Positions 1 through 7,280 of a stretch of 42,854 bases of DNA are shown piece by piece. Source of the DNA: Roseburia sp. GTDB lineage: Bacteria > Bacillota > Clostridia > Lachnospirales > Lachnospiraceae. The notes beneath the pieces were generated by a model. It was not told where the DNA came from. It saw nothing but the letters and a program-made list of their open reading frames with translations, and made no database searches. The stretch spans positions 1 to 42,854 of the forward strand of contig JAMPIG010000022.1 in NCBI GenBank assembly GCA_023662875.1, given 5' to 3'. The translations under genes and the position numbers were made by a program. Position 1 is the stretch's first letter; each line of letters begins with the position of its first letter.

Positions 1-2
1 AA

Positions 3-1205
3 TATGTCGTGGAAATCAATTTTGCACTGCAGAAGCAGTTCCGGAATATATTTGAGGATGGCTTTGAAGTAGACACAATCCTGAAAAACATCTCCATGAT
101 TCATCCTGATTTTGTACTCGTACCCCATCGAACCTTGATTTTTTTTGATGAATTGCAGGCCTGTGCAAATTGCGCTACAAGCCTGAAGGCTTTTAAGCAG
201 GACGGCCGCTACGACGTCATCTGCTCCGGCTCCCTTATGGGCATCAACTATAAGGAGATCGAGTCCAACAGCGTGGGATATAAGGAAGATTATGAAATGT
301 ATTCCATGGATTTTGAGGAATTTTTGTGGGCAAAGGGATATAAGGAGGAACAAATTGCAGGGTTGTACAGCCATATGCTGAAGCGGGAACCGTTATCCAG
401 GCTGGAATTGGATACTATGTTTGAGAATTTCAGGGAATATATGGTTTTAGGAGGTATGCCTGCGATTGTGAATTCTTTTGTAAAAAACAAAAATTACAGC
501 GGCACTCTGAAAATGCAGAAGCAGATTCTGTTGGATTACGAGGAGGATATCACGAAATATGCGGGTGGTCTGGATAAGGGGCGGATCTTAAATGTTTACC
601 GGAAGATACCGGTGTTTCTTGGCAAAGAGAATAAGAAATTTCAGATTTCCAAGGTGGAGCAGGGCGCAAGAAGCCGCGAATATTTGGGAACTGTGGACTG
701 GTTGAAGGATGCCGGGATTGTCAGCATCTGCTATTGCATGGCTCGGCCGGAGCTGCCGCTGAAAGGGAATTATAACCCGGATCATTATAAGCTGTATTTT
801 CGGGATACAGGACTATTGATTGGCTCGCTGGATGATGAAGTCCAGGAGGATTTGCGGTTTAACAGGAATTTCAATACGTACAAGGGTGCAATTTATGAAA
901 ATATAATCGGGGATATGCTGGCAAAGCAGGGATATCCGCTGTATTTTTACAGGAACGAAAAAGGCACGATAGAGATGGATTTTTTTGTGCGGGATGCGGA
1001 TACTCTGATTCCGGTGGAAGTGAAGGCAAATGACGGCGCGACGGTTTCGCTGAATAAGCTTATAAAGGAAGAACTGTACGGCGATATTCGCTATGGAATC
1101 AAGTTCGGAATGAAAAATATAGGATACAACGGGTTTTTCTATACCTTTCCGTATTTTCTTGCCTTTTTCCTGAAGCGCTTTTTAAAGGAGGCGGACTTGC
1201 ACTGA
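3..1205 (+). CDS. ATP-binding protein, AAA_14/DUF4143 type (5' end cut by window edge)
   Basis: The reading frame is open to the first base, so the N-terminus with the Walker A loop lies outside the window. What is visible is the Walker B-like stretch LIFFDELQAC, the sensor-like CSGSLMG, and a C-terminal half typical of DUF4143 proteins. That half ends in a PD-(D/E)XK-like core, with IEMDFF followed by PVEVKAN, and a family-typical YTFPYFLAFFLKRFL tail. Such proteins are common, often multicopy, predicted ATPases of unsettled role in gut Firmicutes and Bacteroidetes. They are sometimes suspected to act on DNA because of the nuclease-like tail. The C-terminus looks complete. The gene sits in a relic-rich stretch and is followed within 5 bases by a fragment of an unrelated hydrolase. 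The family call is firm; the function is not known. Confidence 0.85.
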   Translation, partial: YVVEINFALQKQFRNIFEDGFEVDTILKNISMIHPDFVLVPHRTLIFFDELQACANCATSLKAFKQDGRYDVICSGSLMGINYKEIESNSVGYKEDYEMYSMDFEEFLWAKGYKEEQIAGLYSHMLKREPLSRLELDTMFENFREYMVLGGMPAIVNSFVKNKNYSGTLKMQKQILLDYEEDITKYAGGLDKGRILNVYRKIPVFLGKENKKFQISKVEQGARSREYLGTVDWLKDAGIVSICYCMARPELPLKGNYNPDHYKLYFRDTGLLIGSLDDEVQEDLRFNRNFNTYKGAIYENIIGDMLAKQGYPLYFYRNEKGTIEMDFFVRDADTLIPVEVKANDGATVSLNKLIKEELYGDIRYGIKFGMKNIGYNGFFYTFPYFLAFFLKRFLKEADLH

Positions 1206-1209
1206 TTGT

Positions 1210-1437
1210 ATGTATGTTGGACAATGCGCTGGAAGCCTGGATTATAAAGTTCCCTATTATAACATCAACGGAAACATGGAGTATCAGACCAACTATAAAT
1301 TGGCAGGGGAGTATTTTGACAGCATAGACGCCCCTTATAAAGAATTGTTTATCATGGAAAATACTACGCACGGTCTGCTTGGGTCGAAATCGGAAGAATT
1401 TTCAGAGATCGTACATATCATCGCAAAGGAAAGGTAA
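1210..1437 (+). pseudogene. C-terminal relic of an alpha/beta hydrolase
   Basis: About 75 codons resemble the end of an alpha/beta-hydrolase of the proline iminopeptidase-like group. They cover the strand carrying the acid residue (INGNMEYQTNY, where an Asp is usual but Glu is seen), the spacer PYKELFIMENTTHG with the catalytic His, and the final helix. The lid, the nucleophile elbow GxSxG and the whole N-terminal two thirds are absent. The ATG at the listed start has no convincing ribosome binding site. It is therefore best read as a remnant left by a deletion or insertion that fused it behind the ATPase gene. It could be expressed as a short peptide, but catalysis is impossible without the nucleophile. 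Confidence 0.7.
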
Positions 1438-1463
1438 ATGGCGGAAGCTTTCGTGTGGTAATT

Positions 1464-2291
1464 TTATGTGTCATAACTGCGGCGCTGTCTCGTAATCTCG
1501 TACATCAAAATAGAGGCGGCGCAGCTTACGTTGAAGGAAGAGGCGTAGGATTTTTCCGACATGGGAATGGTACACAGCAGATCGCAGTATTCCTTAAAGG
1601 CTTTGTTTAAGCCCATGGTTTCGTTGCCCATCATGAGCATCAGGGGGCCGGTCAGATCCGCGGAGTAAACGGGACGCTCCCTGTGGGCGGTGGTTCCCAC
1701 CGTGATAAAGTCCGGGTATTGCCGCTTTAGCTGCCCGATATAGGAAAATAGAGCACTGTTGTCGGCGATGCGGACTGTCGGCATGTTGAAAAAGGATCCC
1801 ATGGCGGAGACTACCACATCCGGATCGTACAGATTCACGGCGTGCCCCGTGATGATCAGAAGATCAGCACCCAAAGCGTCGCAGGAGCGGATCATTGTGC
1901 CGAGGTTTCCCCGGTTGGAGGGCCTGTCAAACAGGACGATAAAGGGATTGTCCGAGAGAGGAATGGTCTCCAGGCTGTCCTCTCGCATCTCGATCACCGC
2001 CATCAGCTCGGAGGTGTCCTCCTTGCCGCTGAGCCCGCTCATCAACTCGGGGGTCAGGCAGTAGTTGACCTCCGTGGGAACGGTTTTGATCATATCCGCC
2101 GCCCAGTCGGACAGGTGATTTTTATCGTAGAGGAAGGATCTGACCTTCCAATTATTCTTTACGGCCTCGTTCAGGCTGCGCACTCCTTCTACCAGAAATT
2201 CTCCGTAGCGGTAGCGCTTATTGCGGTTTGTCCGAAGCACTTCAAACCGCTGATAAGCATTGTTTTTTGCCGATATTTTCAGCTCTTTCAT
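1464..2291 (-). CDS. TrmH/SpoU-family RNA 2'-O-methyltransferase
   Basis: 275 residues with the full SPOUT signature: motif 1 NRGNLGTMIRS near residue 132, motif 2 GNETMGL near 222, and motif 3 with IPMS followed by SSFNVSCAASILMYE near the C-terminus. The N-terminal ~100 residues (KNNAYQRFEVLRTNRNKR, then GEFLVEGVRSL) match the L30e-like substrate-binding domain of the 23S rRNA methyltransferase branch. It would transfer a methyl group from S-adenosylmethionine to a ribose 2'-OH of rRNA or tRNA in the cytoplasm, working as a dimer through the trefoil knot. The exact target base cannot be told from sequence. It is a single gene facing left. Its 5' leader contains two overlapping palindromes that cannot form together (see the 2321-2354 entry). 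Confidence 0.88.
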   Translation of the reverse strand: MKELKISAKNNAYQRFEVLRTNRNKRYRYGEFLVEGVRSLNEAVKNNWKVRSFLYDKNHLSDWAADMIKTVPTEVNYCLTPELMSGLSGKEDTSELMAVIEMREDSLETIPLSDNPFIVLFDRPSNRGNLGTMIRSCDALGADLLIITGHAVNLYDPDVVVSAMGSFFNMPTVRIADNSALFSYIGQLKRQYPDFITVGTTAHRERPVYSADLTGPLMLMMGNETMGLNKAFKEYCDLLCTIPMSEKSYASSFNVSCAASILMYEITRQRRSYDT

Positions 2292-2320
2292 GAGGTTCTC
2301 CCGGAGGTACTATTTTGGGG

Positions 2321-2354
2321 TCATTCGCCGCTCGCCGAATGAGCAAGCTCATTC
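2321..2354. repeat. Overlapping palindromes in the methyltransferase leader
   Basis: Two inverted repeats overlap. TCATTCG (2321-2327) pairs with CGAATGA (2336-2342), and GAATGAGC (2337-2344) pairs with GCTCATTC (2347-2354, two-base loop). Bases 2337-2342 belong to both, so only one hairpin can form at a time. More GCTCAT-like units follow to about 2372, and a TATAAT on the minus strand lies near 2369-2376. The layout resembles short palindromic repeats dispersed in Lachnospiraceae intergenic regions, or a two-state leader for the left-facing gene. There is no U-run, so it is not an ordinary terminator. Confidence 0.5.
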
Positions 2355-2483
2355 TTCTCGCTAACGCTCATTATATCATGAATATGGATTCGGCGCATCT
2401 CCTTTTTGCGCCGCGAACACAAGGCAGCGCTCTGTTGTTTTGTGTTGTATTTTGATAAAAGGCACAGTATAATACACCTATAG

Positions 2484-2597
2484 CGAATACACTGGTACAA
2501 TTTTGATGGGATCAATGCGGAGATTGAAGAAATCGTTGCGCGGGAGAAGGTGCTGCGAGATGAGATTGCGAAGATAATTGCGGAGATCGCAACATAA
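2484..2597 (+). pseudogene. C-terminal relic of a type I restriction methylase (HsdM-like)
   Basis: Thirty-seven codons follow an in-frame TAG and read WYNFDGINAEIEEIVA, then REKVLRDEIAKIIAEIAT and stop. This is the coiled-coil tail seen at the end of many HsdM subunits of type I restriction-modification systems. No start codon or methylase motif remains. RhuM genes, like the one starting 40 bases downstream, are often found inside type I loci, which supports the reading. It appears to be the scar of a deleted restriction locus. The assignment rests on a short sequence and could be wrong as to subunit (M or S). Confidence 0.5.
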
Positions 2598-2637
2598 ATC
2601 GGATAACCGTGACTGTCGATTTTGAGGGGATGAGGGC

Positions 2638-3648
2638 ATGGATAAAGAATTTCAATTTTTGATGTATCGGGCAGAAAACGAGGATGTTACCGTCGATGCT
2701 CTGATACGGGATGAAACCATTTGGCTGACGCAAAAGGCAATGGCAGAGTTGTTTGATGTTAAGGTTCCGGCAATCAGCAAGCATCTCAAAAACATTTTTG
2801 AGGATGGCGAACTGGATGAAAAAGTGGTTGTTTCCAAAATGGAAATAACCACTCCGCACGGTGCAATAAAAGGGAAAACGCAAGCAAAAGAAACACAGTT
2901 TTACAATTTGGACGCAATTATTTCTGTAGGCTATCGTGTCAATTCCCGCAGGGCTACACATTTCCGGATTTGGGCAACCGGCGTCCTTAAGGAATATATG
3001 ACAAAAGGCTTCGCGCTTGATGATGAAAGGCTGAAGCAGGGAAAGACTGCTTTCGGCAAGGATTATTTTCGAGAACTTTTGGAGCGCGTCCGCTCGATTC
3101 GTGCCAGTGAACGCCGCATCTGGCAGCAGGTTACAGACATTTATGCGGAATGCAGCGTTGATTATGACAAGGAAGCTCCGACAACACGGGATTTTTACGC
3201 GATGGTTCAAAACAAATTTCACTATGCGATTACCGGGCAGACCGGCGCGGAAATTGTGTATAAAAAAGCCGACCACACCAAAGAGCATATGGGGCTTACC
3301 ACATGGAAAAATGCTCCGGATGGCAGAATACTGAAGTCGGATGTCAGTATTGCAAAAAATTATCTTGATGATAAGCAGATTCGCCAGTTGGAGCGCACGG
3401 TATCAGGGTATTTTGATTATATTGAGGATTTGATTGAACGGGAAAACACTTTTACGATGGAGCAGTTTGCCTCCAGCATTAATGAATTTCTTACTTTTCG
3501 CAGATATGAAATACTGCCGGATAAAGGTAAGATTTCTCATTTGGAGGCAAAAAAGAAGGCGGAAGCGGAATACGATGTGTTTAACAAAACGCAGGCTATT
3601 ACCTCCGACTTTGACCGGGAAGTAAAGAAAATGCTGAAAGATGAATAA
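2638..3648 (+). CDS. rhuM: RhuM family protein
   Basis: 336 residues covering the whole RhuM family. The N-terminal part reads as a helix-turn-helix-like region (TIWLTQKAMAELF, then VPAISKHLKNIFEDGEL). The conserved core contains YNLDAIISVGYRVNS, FRIWATGVLKEYM and FHYAITGQTGAEIVY, and a helical C-terminus ends SDFDREVKKML. RhuM was named from a Salmonella pathogenicity island gene; its biochemical role is unresolved. In Firmicutes it is commonly carried in type I restriction-modification loci or other mobile islands. Here an HsdM-like tail lies directly upstream, so the gene is probably the survivor of such a locus. The start has a GAGGGG/GAGGG binding site. The base composition is more A/T-rich than that of the genes further right, consistent with acquisition by transfer. 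Confidence 0.85.
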   Translation: MDKEFQFLMYRAENEDVTVDALIRDETIWLTQKAMAELFDVKVPAISKHLKNIFEDGELDEKVVVSKMEITTPHGAIKGKTQAKETQFYNLDAIISVGYRVNSRRATHFRIWATGVLKEYMTKGFALDDERLKQGKTAFGKDYFRELLERVRSIRASERRIWQQVTDIYAECSVDYDKEAPTTRDFYAMVQNKFHYAITGQTGAEIVYKKADHTKEHMGLTTWKNAPDGRILKSDVSIAKNYLDDKQIRQLERTVSGYFDYIEDLIERENTFTMEQFASSINEFLTFRRYEILPDKGKISHLEAKKKAEAEYDVFNKTQAITSDFDREVKKMLKDE

Positions 3649-4294
3649 ATGTCAAAATGAAAGAACTTTTAGTTTCCGCTATGTTCAAGTGGACTTCGAT
3701 ACCCGGGAATATAATGGAACTTACTTTCAGCAGGGACTTTGTATTTTCCCAATCGGTAGAAGTGGGCATCAAAATCACCGGACGGAATATCCCATAGGTG
3801 AGCGGTGCTGAAAACCGATTGGTCTGTCGAATAGAAATCGGATGTTTCAGTCGATGTTCATTTAACCAGCTCTGAATAAAGCCATTGTCCACCGGCAAAG
3901 AGGTTTGAAATTCTTGTTGGCACTTCCGGTATGCTACGGCAAAGACTAAAGCGCAAACCAGCACACCGGCGCCCCACACGACTGTCCAGGCAGAAACGGG
4001 GGGCACAGTGTTTGAAATATTGTCGGGTATCACTGTCTGCCCGTATATATCGCTCGGCAGCGTTACAGCAGTCTGCGGCCCTTTTACGGAATTTACCACA
4101 GGTGCGGGATTGCCTATCAGTGAATACACACTGAACGCAGAGGGGATGCAGAACGGGAGCAAAAGCCGCGCAACCGCTATTCCCCAAAGCACCAAAAAAG
4201 TCTTTTTAGGCAATAGGTTGATTGCCAAGGCGCGTATTACAATAATTGCCAAAATCATCACAGTCCCCGCAAAGCTCATTTGCAACAGACTCAT
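3599..4294 (-). pseudogene. Truncated M56 (BlaR1/MecR1-like) membrane peptidase
   Basis: The start at 4294 (MSLLQMSFAGTVM) is chosen because GAGGTGG precedes it; it lies 10 bases after the blaI stop. Homology to BlaR1-type sensors covers about 190 residues: membrane helices near residues 5-25 and 30-55, a long outside loop, a helix near 105-125 (VVWGAGVLVCALVFAVAY), then the cytoplasmic lead-in SAPLTYGIFRPVILMP and DWENTKSL. In the family this is followed within about a dozen residues by the zinc site HExxH. Here homology stops near base 3731 and unrelated codons continue into the opposite-strand rhuM gene. The zinc protease core and the outer sensor domain are missing, so it cannot cleave BlaI by the known route. 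A truncated membrane protein may still be made. Confidence 0.75.
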
Positions 4295-4304
4295 ATACAC
4301 CACC

Positions 4305-4664
4305 TCACTCCAAGTCACCGACAATCTGTTTTAGCTTTTCGATCTGTGCGGCACTTAGTTTTTTTCGCCCCAGCAGGGCCGCAAACAGCTTGTCGGCGGA
4401 GCCGTCATAAATCTTGTTAATCAACTCGTTTGTTTCCGCCTCCTGCACATCTTCTTTTGGCACAAGCGCGTGACACATGAAACCGGGATCGGAGCGTTCA
4501 ATCGCGCCCTTTTTAATACAACGCTTAATTAGGGTATAGGTCGTATTGACATTCCAGCCCAGCTCCTCGGTCAGCAGTTTGGCGATATATTTTGCGGGAA
4601 CATCGCCATCGCGCCAAAGAACAGACATCACTTTCAACTCAGAATCGAAAAGTTTAATGTCCAT
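4305..4664 (-). CDS. blaI: BlaI/MecI/CopY-family transcriptional repressor
   Basis: 119 residues, the usual length. The winged helix-turn-helix occupies about residues 1-80 (LFDSELKVMSVLWRDGD, VPAKYIAKLLTEELGWN, then TTYTLIKRCIKKGAIER), followed by a helical dimerisation tail. BlaI-type dimers bind palindromic operators and are removed by proteolysis, triggered by a BlaR1 sensor of the M56 family. A GAGGAGGTG binding site precedes the ATG. The gene is followed after 10 bases by the cut-down M56 partner. Upstream sit a consensus promoter and three repressor-like half sites (see the next two entries), so it very probably represses itself. Regulated targets beyond its own operon are not visible in the window. 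Confidence 0.9.
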   Translation of the reverse strand: MDIKLFDSELKVMSVLWRDGDVPAKYIAKLLTEELGWNVNTTYTLIKRCIKKGAIERSDPGFMCHALVPKEDVQEAETNELINKIYDGSADKLFAALLGRKKLSAAQIEKLKQIVGDLE

Positions 4665-4683
4665 TTAATCACCTCCTCGTTTT

Positions 4684-4757
4684 TTAAGACTGAAGTAGTA
4701 GCTACAGGCCAATACTACCACAGTCTTATGATTTTGTCAATACTACTTCAGTCTTAA
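4684..4757. promoter_or_regulatory. BlaI operator array, three half sites
   Basis: TTAAGACTGAAGTAGTA (4684-4700) and its exact reverse complement (4741-4757) form a perfect 17-bp inverted repeat around the blaI promoter. A third, slightly diverged copy of the second arm lies between them (TACTACCACAGTCTTA, 4713-4728) and overlaps the -10 and spacer. Each unit contains the AGTAGTA/TACTACT core expected for BlaI-type repressors. The placement over and around the promoter indicates negative autoregulation. Confidence 0.75.
4712..4740 (-). promoter_or_regulatory. blaI promoter
   Basis: Read on the minus strand, TTGACA (4740-4735), a 17-base spacer and TAGTAT (4717-4712) make a near-perfect SigA promoter pointing at blaI. 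The repressor-like half sites flank and overlap it. Confidence 0.8.
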
Positions 4758-4781
4758 ATGCAAAAGTGCGAAACTACCTTG

Positions 4782-5672
4782 TCACAGCCGCTGGGGATTC
4801 CGGATCTCAGAGAAAAACTCGACGCAGAAATCCATGAAGATTCTGGCGGCGTGATTCAGGTAATGTCCCTCCGGATAGGATAGAAAAAGAGTCCGCTTGC
4901 ATTCCGGAGAGGTAATGTGTACCGGAGTGATCAGGGAGTTAAAGAAGGACATCTGGGTCTGATAGGGCAGAAGCGCGATTCCCATTTGAGACTGGATAAA
5001 GCTTTTGAAGGTGCTGGGACTGTCGCTTTCGAGGATAATATCCGGCTTGAAGCCTGCCTGAAGGCACAGGCTGTCCGTCAGCTCCCTGATACTGGGGCCG
5101 GAGGAATAGGTGACGAACTGATAGGGCGCGGCCTCGGAGAGCCGGATGCTGTCCCTGCGGGAAATGGGATGGTCATGGTGGGCCGCGATCACGATGTCTT
5201 CCTCCATGAGGGTGATGTTGACGAGGCCCTTGTAATTTCCGGGGGTGGCGGAGATGACAAAGTCGAAATCGTTGGCCTGCTGGAGGCTGTGGGTGACCTG
5301 CTGCTTGAGGTTTAAGGAAATATGCGGATAAAGCTTATGGAAATTGATCAGCATATCGGGCATGATGCTGGAACCCGCCAAAATAATCAGGGTGATATGG
5401 CCGTAGGGGGTGGCGGTAAAATCCAGCAGCTCTCCCTGGGCATTGTCGATGAGGTTCAGGGCGTCCCGGATATGGCGGTAGTAGATTTCGCCGTTGCGGT
5501 TTAAGCGGATATTTCGGCCTTCCCTGTCAAAAAGCTTTGTCCCCAGCTCCTCCTCTAAGGAGGCCAGGGTACGGCTCAGGGAGGGCTGTGAGACGTGGAG
5601 CAGTCTGCTGGCCTTGGAGATATTTTCCTGTTTGGCAATTTCACAAAAGTATCGAAGCTGTAGCAATTCCAT
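4782..5672 (-). CDS. LysR-family transcriptional regulator
   Basis: 296 residues, the standard LysR length. The N-terminal winged helix-turn-helix covers about residues 1-60 (LQLRYFCEIAKQENISKA, then LLHVSQPSLSRTLASLE, and LFDREGRNIRLNRNG). The linker helix and the two-lobed periplasmic-binding-like effector domain follow from about residue 90. A GAGAGGTG binding site lies before the ATG. The gene is divergent from the carboxylesterase at 5808 with a 135-base A/T-rich region between, so it is likely to control the esterase-AbrB-SDR genes and perhaps the mannoside genes behind them. The effector is unknown. The family is certain; the regulon is inferred from position. Confidence 0.9.
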   Translation of the reverse strand: MELLQLRYFCEIAKQENISKASRLLHVSQPSLSRTLASLEEELGTKLFDREGRNIRLNRNGEIYYRHIRDALNLIDNAQGELLDFTATPYGHITLIILAGSSIMPDMLINFHKLYPHISLNLKQQVTHSLQQANDFDFVISATPGNYKGLVNITLMEEDIVIAAHHDHPISRRDSIRLSEAAPYQFVTYSSGPSIRELTDSLCLQAGFKPDIILESDSPSTFKSFIQSQMGIALLPYQTQMSFFNSLITPVHITSPECKRTLFLSYPEGHYLNHAARIFMDFCVEFFSEIRNPQRL

Positions 5673-5749
5673 AAATCTGACGTCACCTCTCTTTGTATAC
5701 TTCCCACACTTATGGCATACAGGTTATATAACATATGATTTATTATATA

Positions 5750-5778
5750 TTGGACGACATAAGCGGTCAAGGGTATAA
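5750..5778 (+). promoter_or_regulatory. Promoter of the carboxylesterase gene, with LysR-type region upstream
   Basis: TTGGAC (5750-5755), 17 bases, then a perfect TATAAT (5773-5778). The last A and T of the -10 box are part of an ATG that would otherwise look like a gene start, so the transcript begins downstream of that ATG. The A/T-rich stretch at 5720-5750 (ATATAAC...TTATATAT, loosely symmetrical) is a plausible LysR binding region. Confidence 0.75.
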
Positions 5779-5807
5779 TGAAGAAAATGAAGGAAGGGGG
5801 AGCGAGC

Positions 5808-7265
5808 TTGATTATTGAAACAAAGAGCGGGAAGGTAAAGGGGTATCCGGATCACGGGATGATCGCGTTTAAGGGGATTCCCTTCGCAAAGCCGCCGGTG
5901 GGGGAGCTTCGGTTTAAGCCGCCTGTGCCCGTCGAGCCGTGGGACGGCGTGTTTGACGCCTGCAGTTTCGGAAAGAGGAGTCTTCAGACCGGGGAGCAGG
6001 GGTACTGTGACGATATCGGTTTTTCGGAGGACTGCCTGAATCTCAATATCTGGATTCCGGACAGCGCGGCGGAAAAGAGGCCGGTGATTTTTTACATCCA
6101 CGGCGGAGGTCATTTTTCGGGAGCAAACTCCGACACCTTCTTCGACGGTCCTCACCTAATAGGGGACAGGGAGGCGGTGATGGTCGCGCCGAACTACCGG
6201 CTGGGAGCGCTGGGGTATCTGTATCTGAAGGAATACCTGGGTGAGGAATACGCGGACTCCGGCAACTGCGGTCTGTTGGATCAGATTCTTGCCCTGAAAT
6301 GGGTGCAGGAAAATATAGAGGCCTTCGGGGGCGATAAGGATACGGTGATCCTGATGGGGCAGTCGGCGGGAGCAAAATCGGCGGCGAACCTGATCGTCAC
6401 ACCTGCGGCAAAAGGACTGTTTCGCAGGGCAATCCTGCAGAGCGGCGCGACGCAGTGCATCCGCGATACGCATACGGCGTCGAAGCTGGCGGAAATCATG
6501 CTAAAGGAGCTGGGCTTAAGGAAATCCGACGCGGCGCAGATCCTGACGGTGGACGGAGAACAGATCATCGAGGCCCAGAAGCGGGCTTACCGGCAGATCA
6601 ATATCGGCCATCTCTTCGGCCCGGTGTTGGACGGCAGGACGATTCTTGAGACGCCGGAGGAGTATCTTCGGAGCGGAAAGGCGGGCGAGCTGGAGGTCTT
6701 GATCGGCTATAACCGGCAGGAGCTGTATTACAGCGATCCGGCAAAGGAGAAGACGGACGAGGAGGCAGCGTCGGCTTTCCGCGCCGCATACGGGAAAAAC
6801 TGGAAGACGGCTATGGAGAAGTATCGGCAGTTTTGCGGGACGGAGCCTGCGGCGGAGGCCTTTGACCATGTGCAGACGGAATTTGTGTACGGCAACGCCA
6901 CGCTTCGGCTGACGCAGCTTTTGGCGGAGAACGGCGTAAAAACCTGGTCTTATCTCTGGAATTTTACGGGAAACAGAACGCCTTATCATTTTACGGAGAT
7001 GGCTTATATTTTTCGGTATACGGCGGAGGAATCGCCGGAGAAGGGATATGACAGGAAGGATGCGGCATACGCGGTTTTGATGAACGAGACCTGGATGTCC
7101 TTTATCCTGACAGGAAATCCCGAAAACGTACTGCTTCCCAGATGGCTGCCCTGTACCACCAGCGAGATGGGATGGCGCATGTATTTTGACGAAAGGCCTC
7201 ATCTGGAACAGTTCAATCTTCGCTCCTATTACCTGAAGCAGCCTATGCAGGTGATCAGGCTGTAG
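5808..7265 (+). CDS. Type B carboxylesterase (alpha/beta hydrolase)
   Basis: About 485 residues, full length for the type B carboxylesterase family. The family opening FKGIPFAKPPVGELRFKPP and the oxyanion-hole motif YIHGGG are present. The nucleophile elbow is GQSAG (Ser near residue 186, with Gln where Glu is usual) and the catalytic His lies in TPYHFTEMAYIF. No signal peptide is seen, so it acts in the cytoplasm on ester bonds of imported compounds. The TTG at 5808 is chosen as start: AAGGAAGGGGG precedes it at good distance, and the promoter -10 box covers the upstream ATG at 5778. It is the first gene of a rightward run with AbrB and SDR proteins. A possible role is removal of acyl groups from sugars handled by the mannoside genes; this is inference. 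Confidence 0.9.
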   Translation: MIIETKSGKVKGYPDHGMIAFKGIPFAKPPVGELRFKPPVPVEPWDGVFDACSFGKRSLQTGEQGYCDDIGFSEDCLNLNIWIPDSAAEKRPVIFYIHGGGHFSGANSDTFFDGPHLIGDREAVMVAPNYRLGALGYLYLKEYLGEEYADSGNCGLLDQILALKWVQENIEAFGGDKDTVILMGQSAGAKSAANLIVTPAAKGLFRRAILQSGATQCIRDTHTASKLAEIMLKELGLRKSDAAQILTVDGEQIIEAQKRAYRQINIGHLFGPVLDGRTILETPEEYLRSGKAGELEVLIGYNRQELYYSDPAKEKTDEEAASAFRAAYGKNWKTAMEKYRQFCGTEPAAEAFDHVQTEFVYGNATLRLTQLLAENGVKTWSYLWNFTGNRTPYHFTEMAYIFRYTAEESPEKGYDRKDAAYAVLMNETWMSFILTGNPENVLLPRWLPCTTSEMGWRMYFDERPHLEQFNLRSYYLKQPMQVIRL

Positions 7266-7280
7266 AGGGAGGAGGATTAT

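Noticed and set aside
2321-2515. 64-codon minus-strand frame ending in MSVSEKNELAHSASGE
   Set aside because: It is the translation of the palindromic repeat in the methyltransferase leader and overlaps the HsdM-like relic; no binding site.
3649-3731. Insertion sequence end at the break of the M56 gene
   Set aside because: The stretch between rhuM and the last recognisable M56 codon has no clear terminal inverted repeat, target duplication or transposase remnant.
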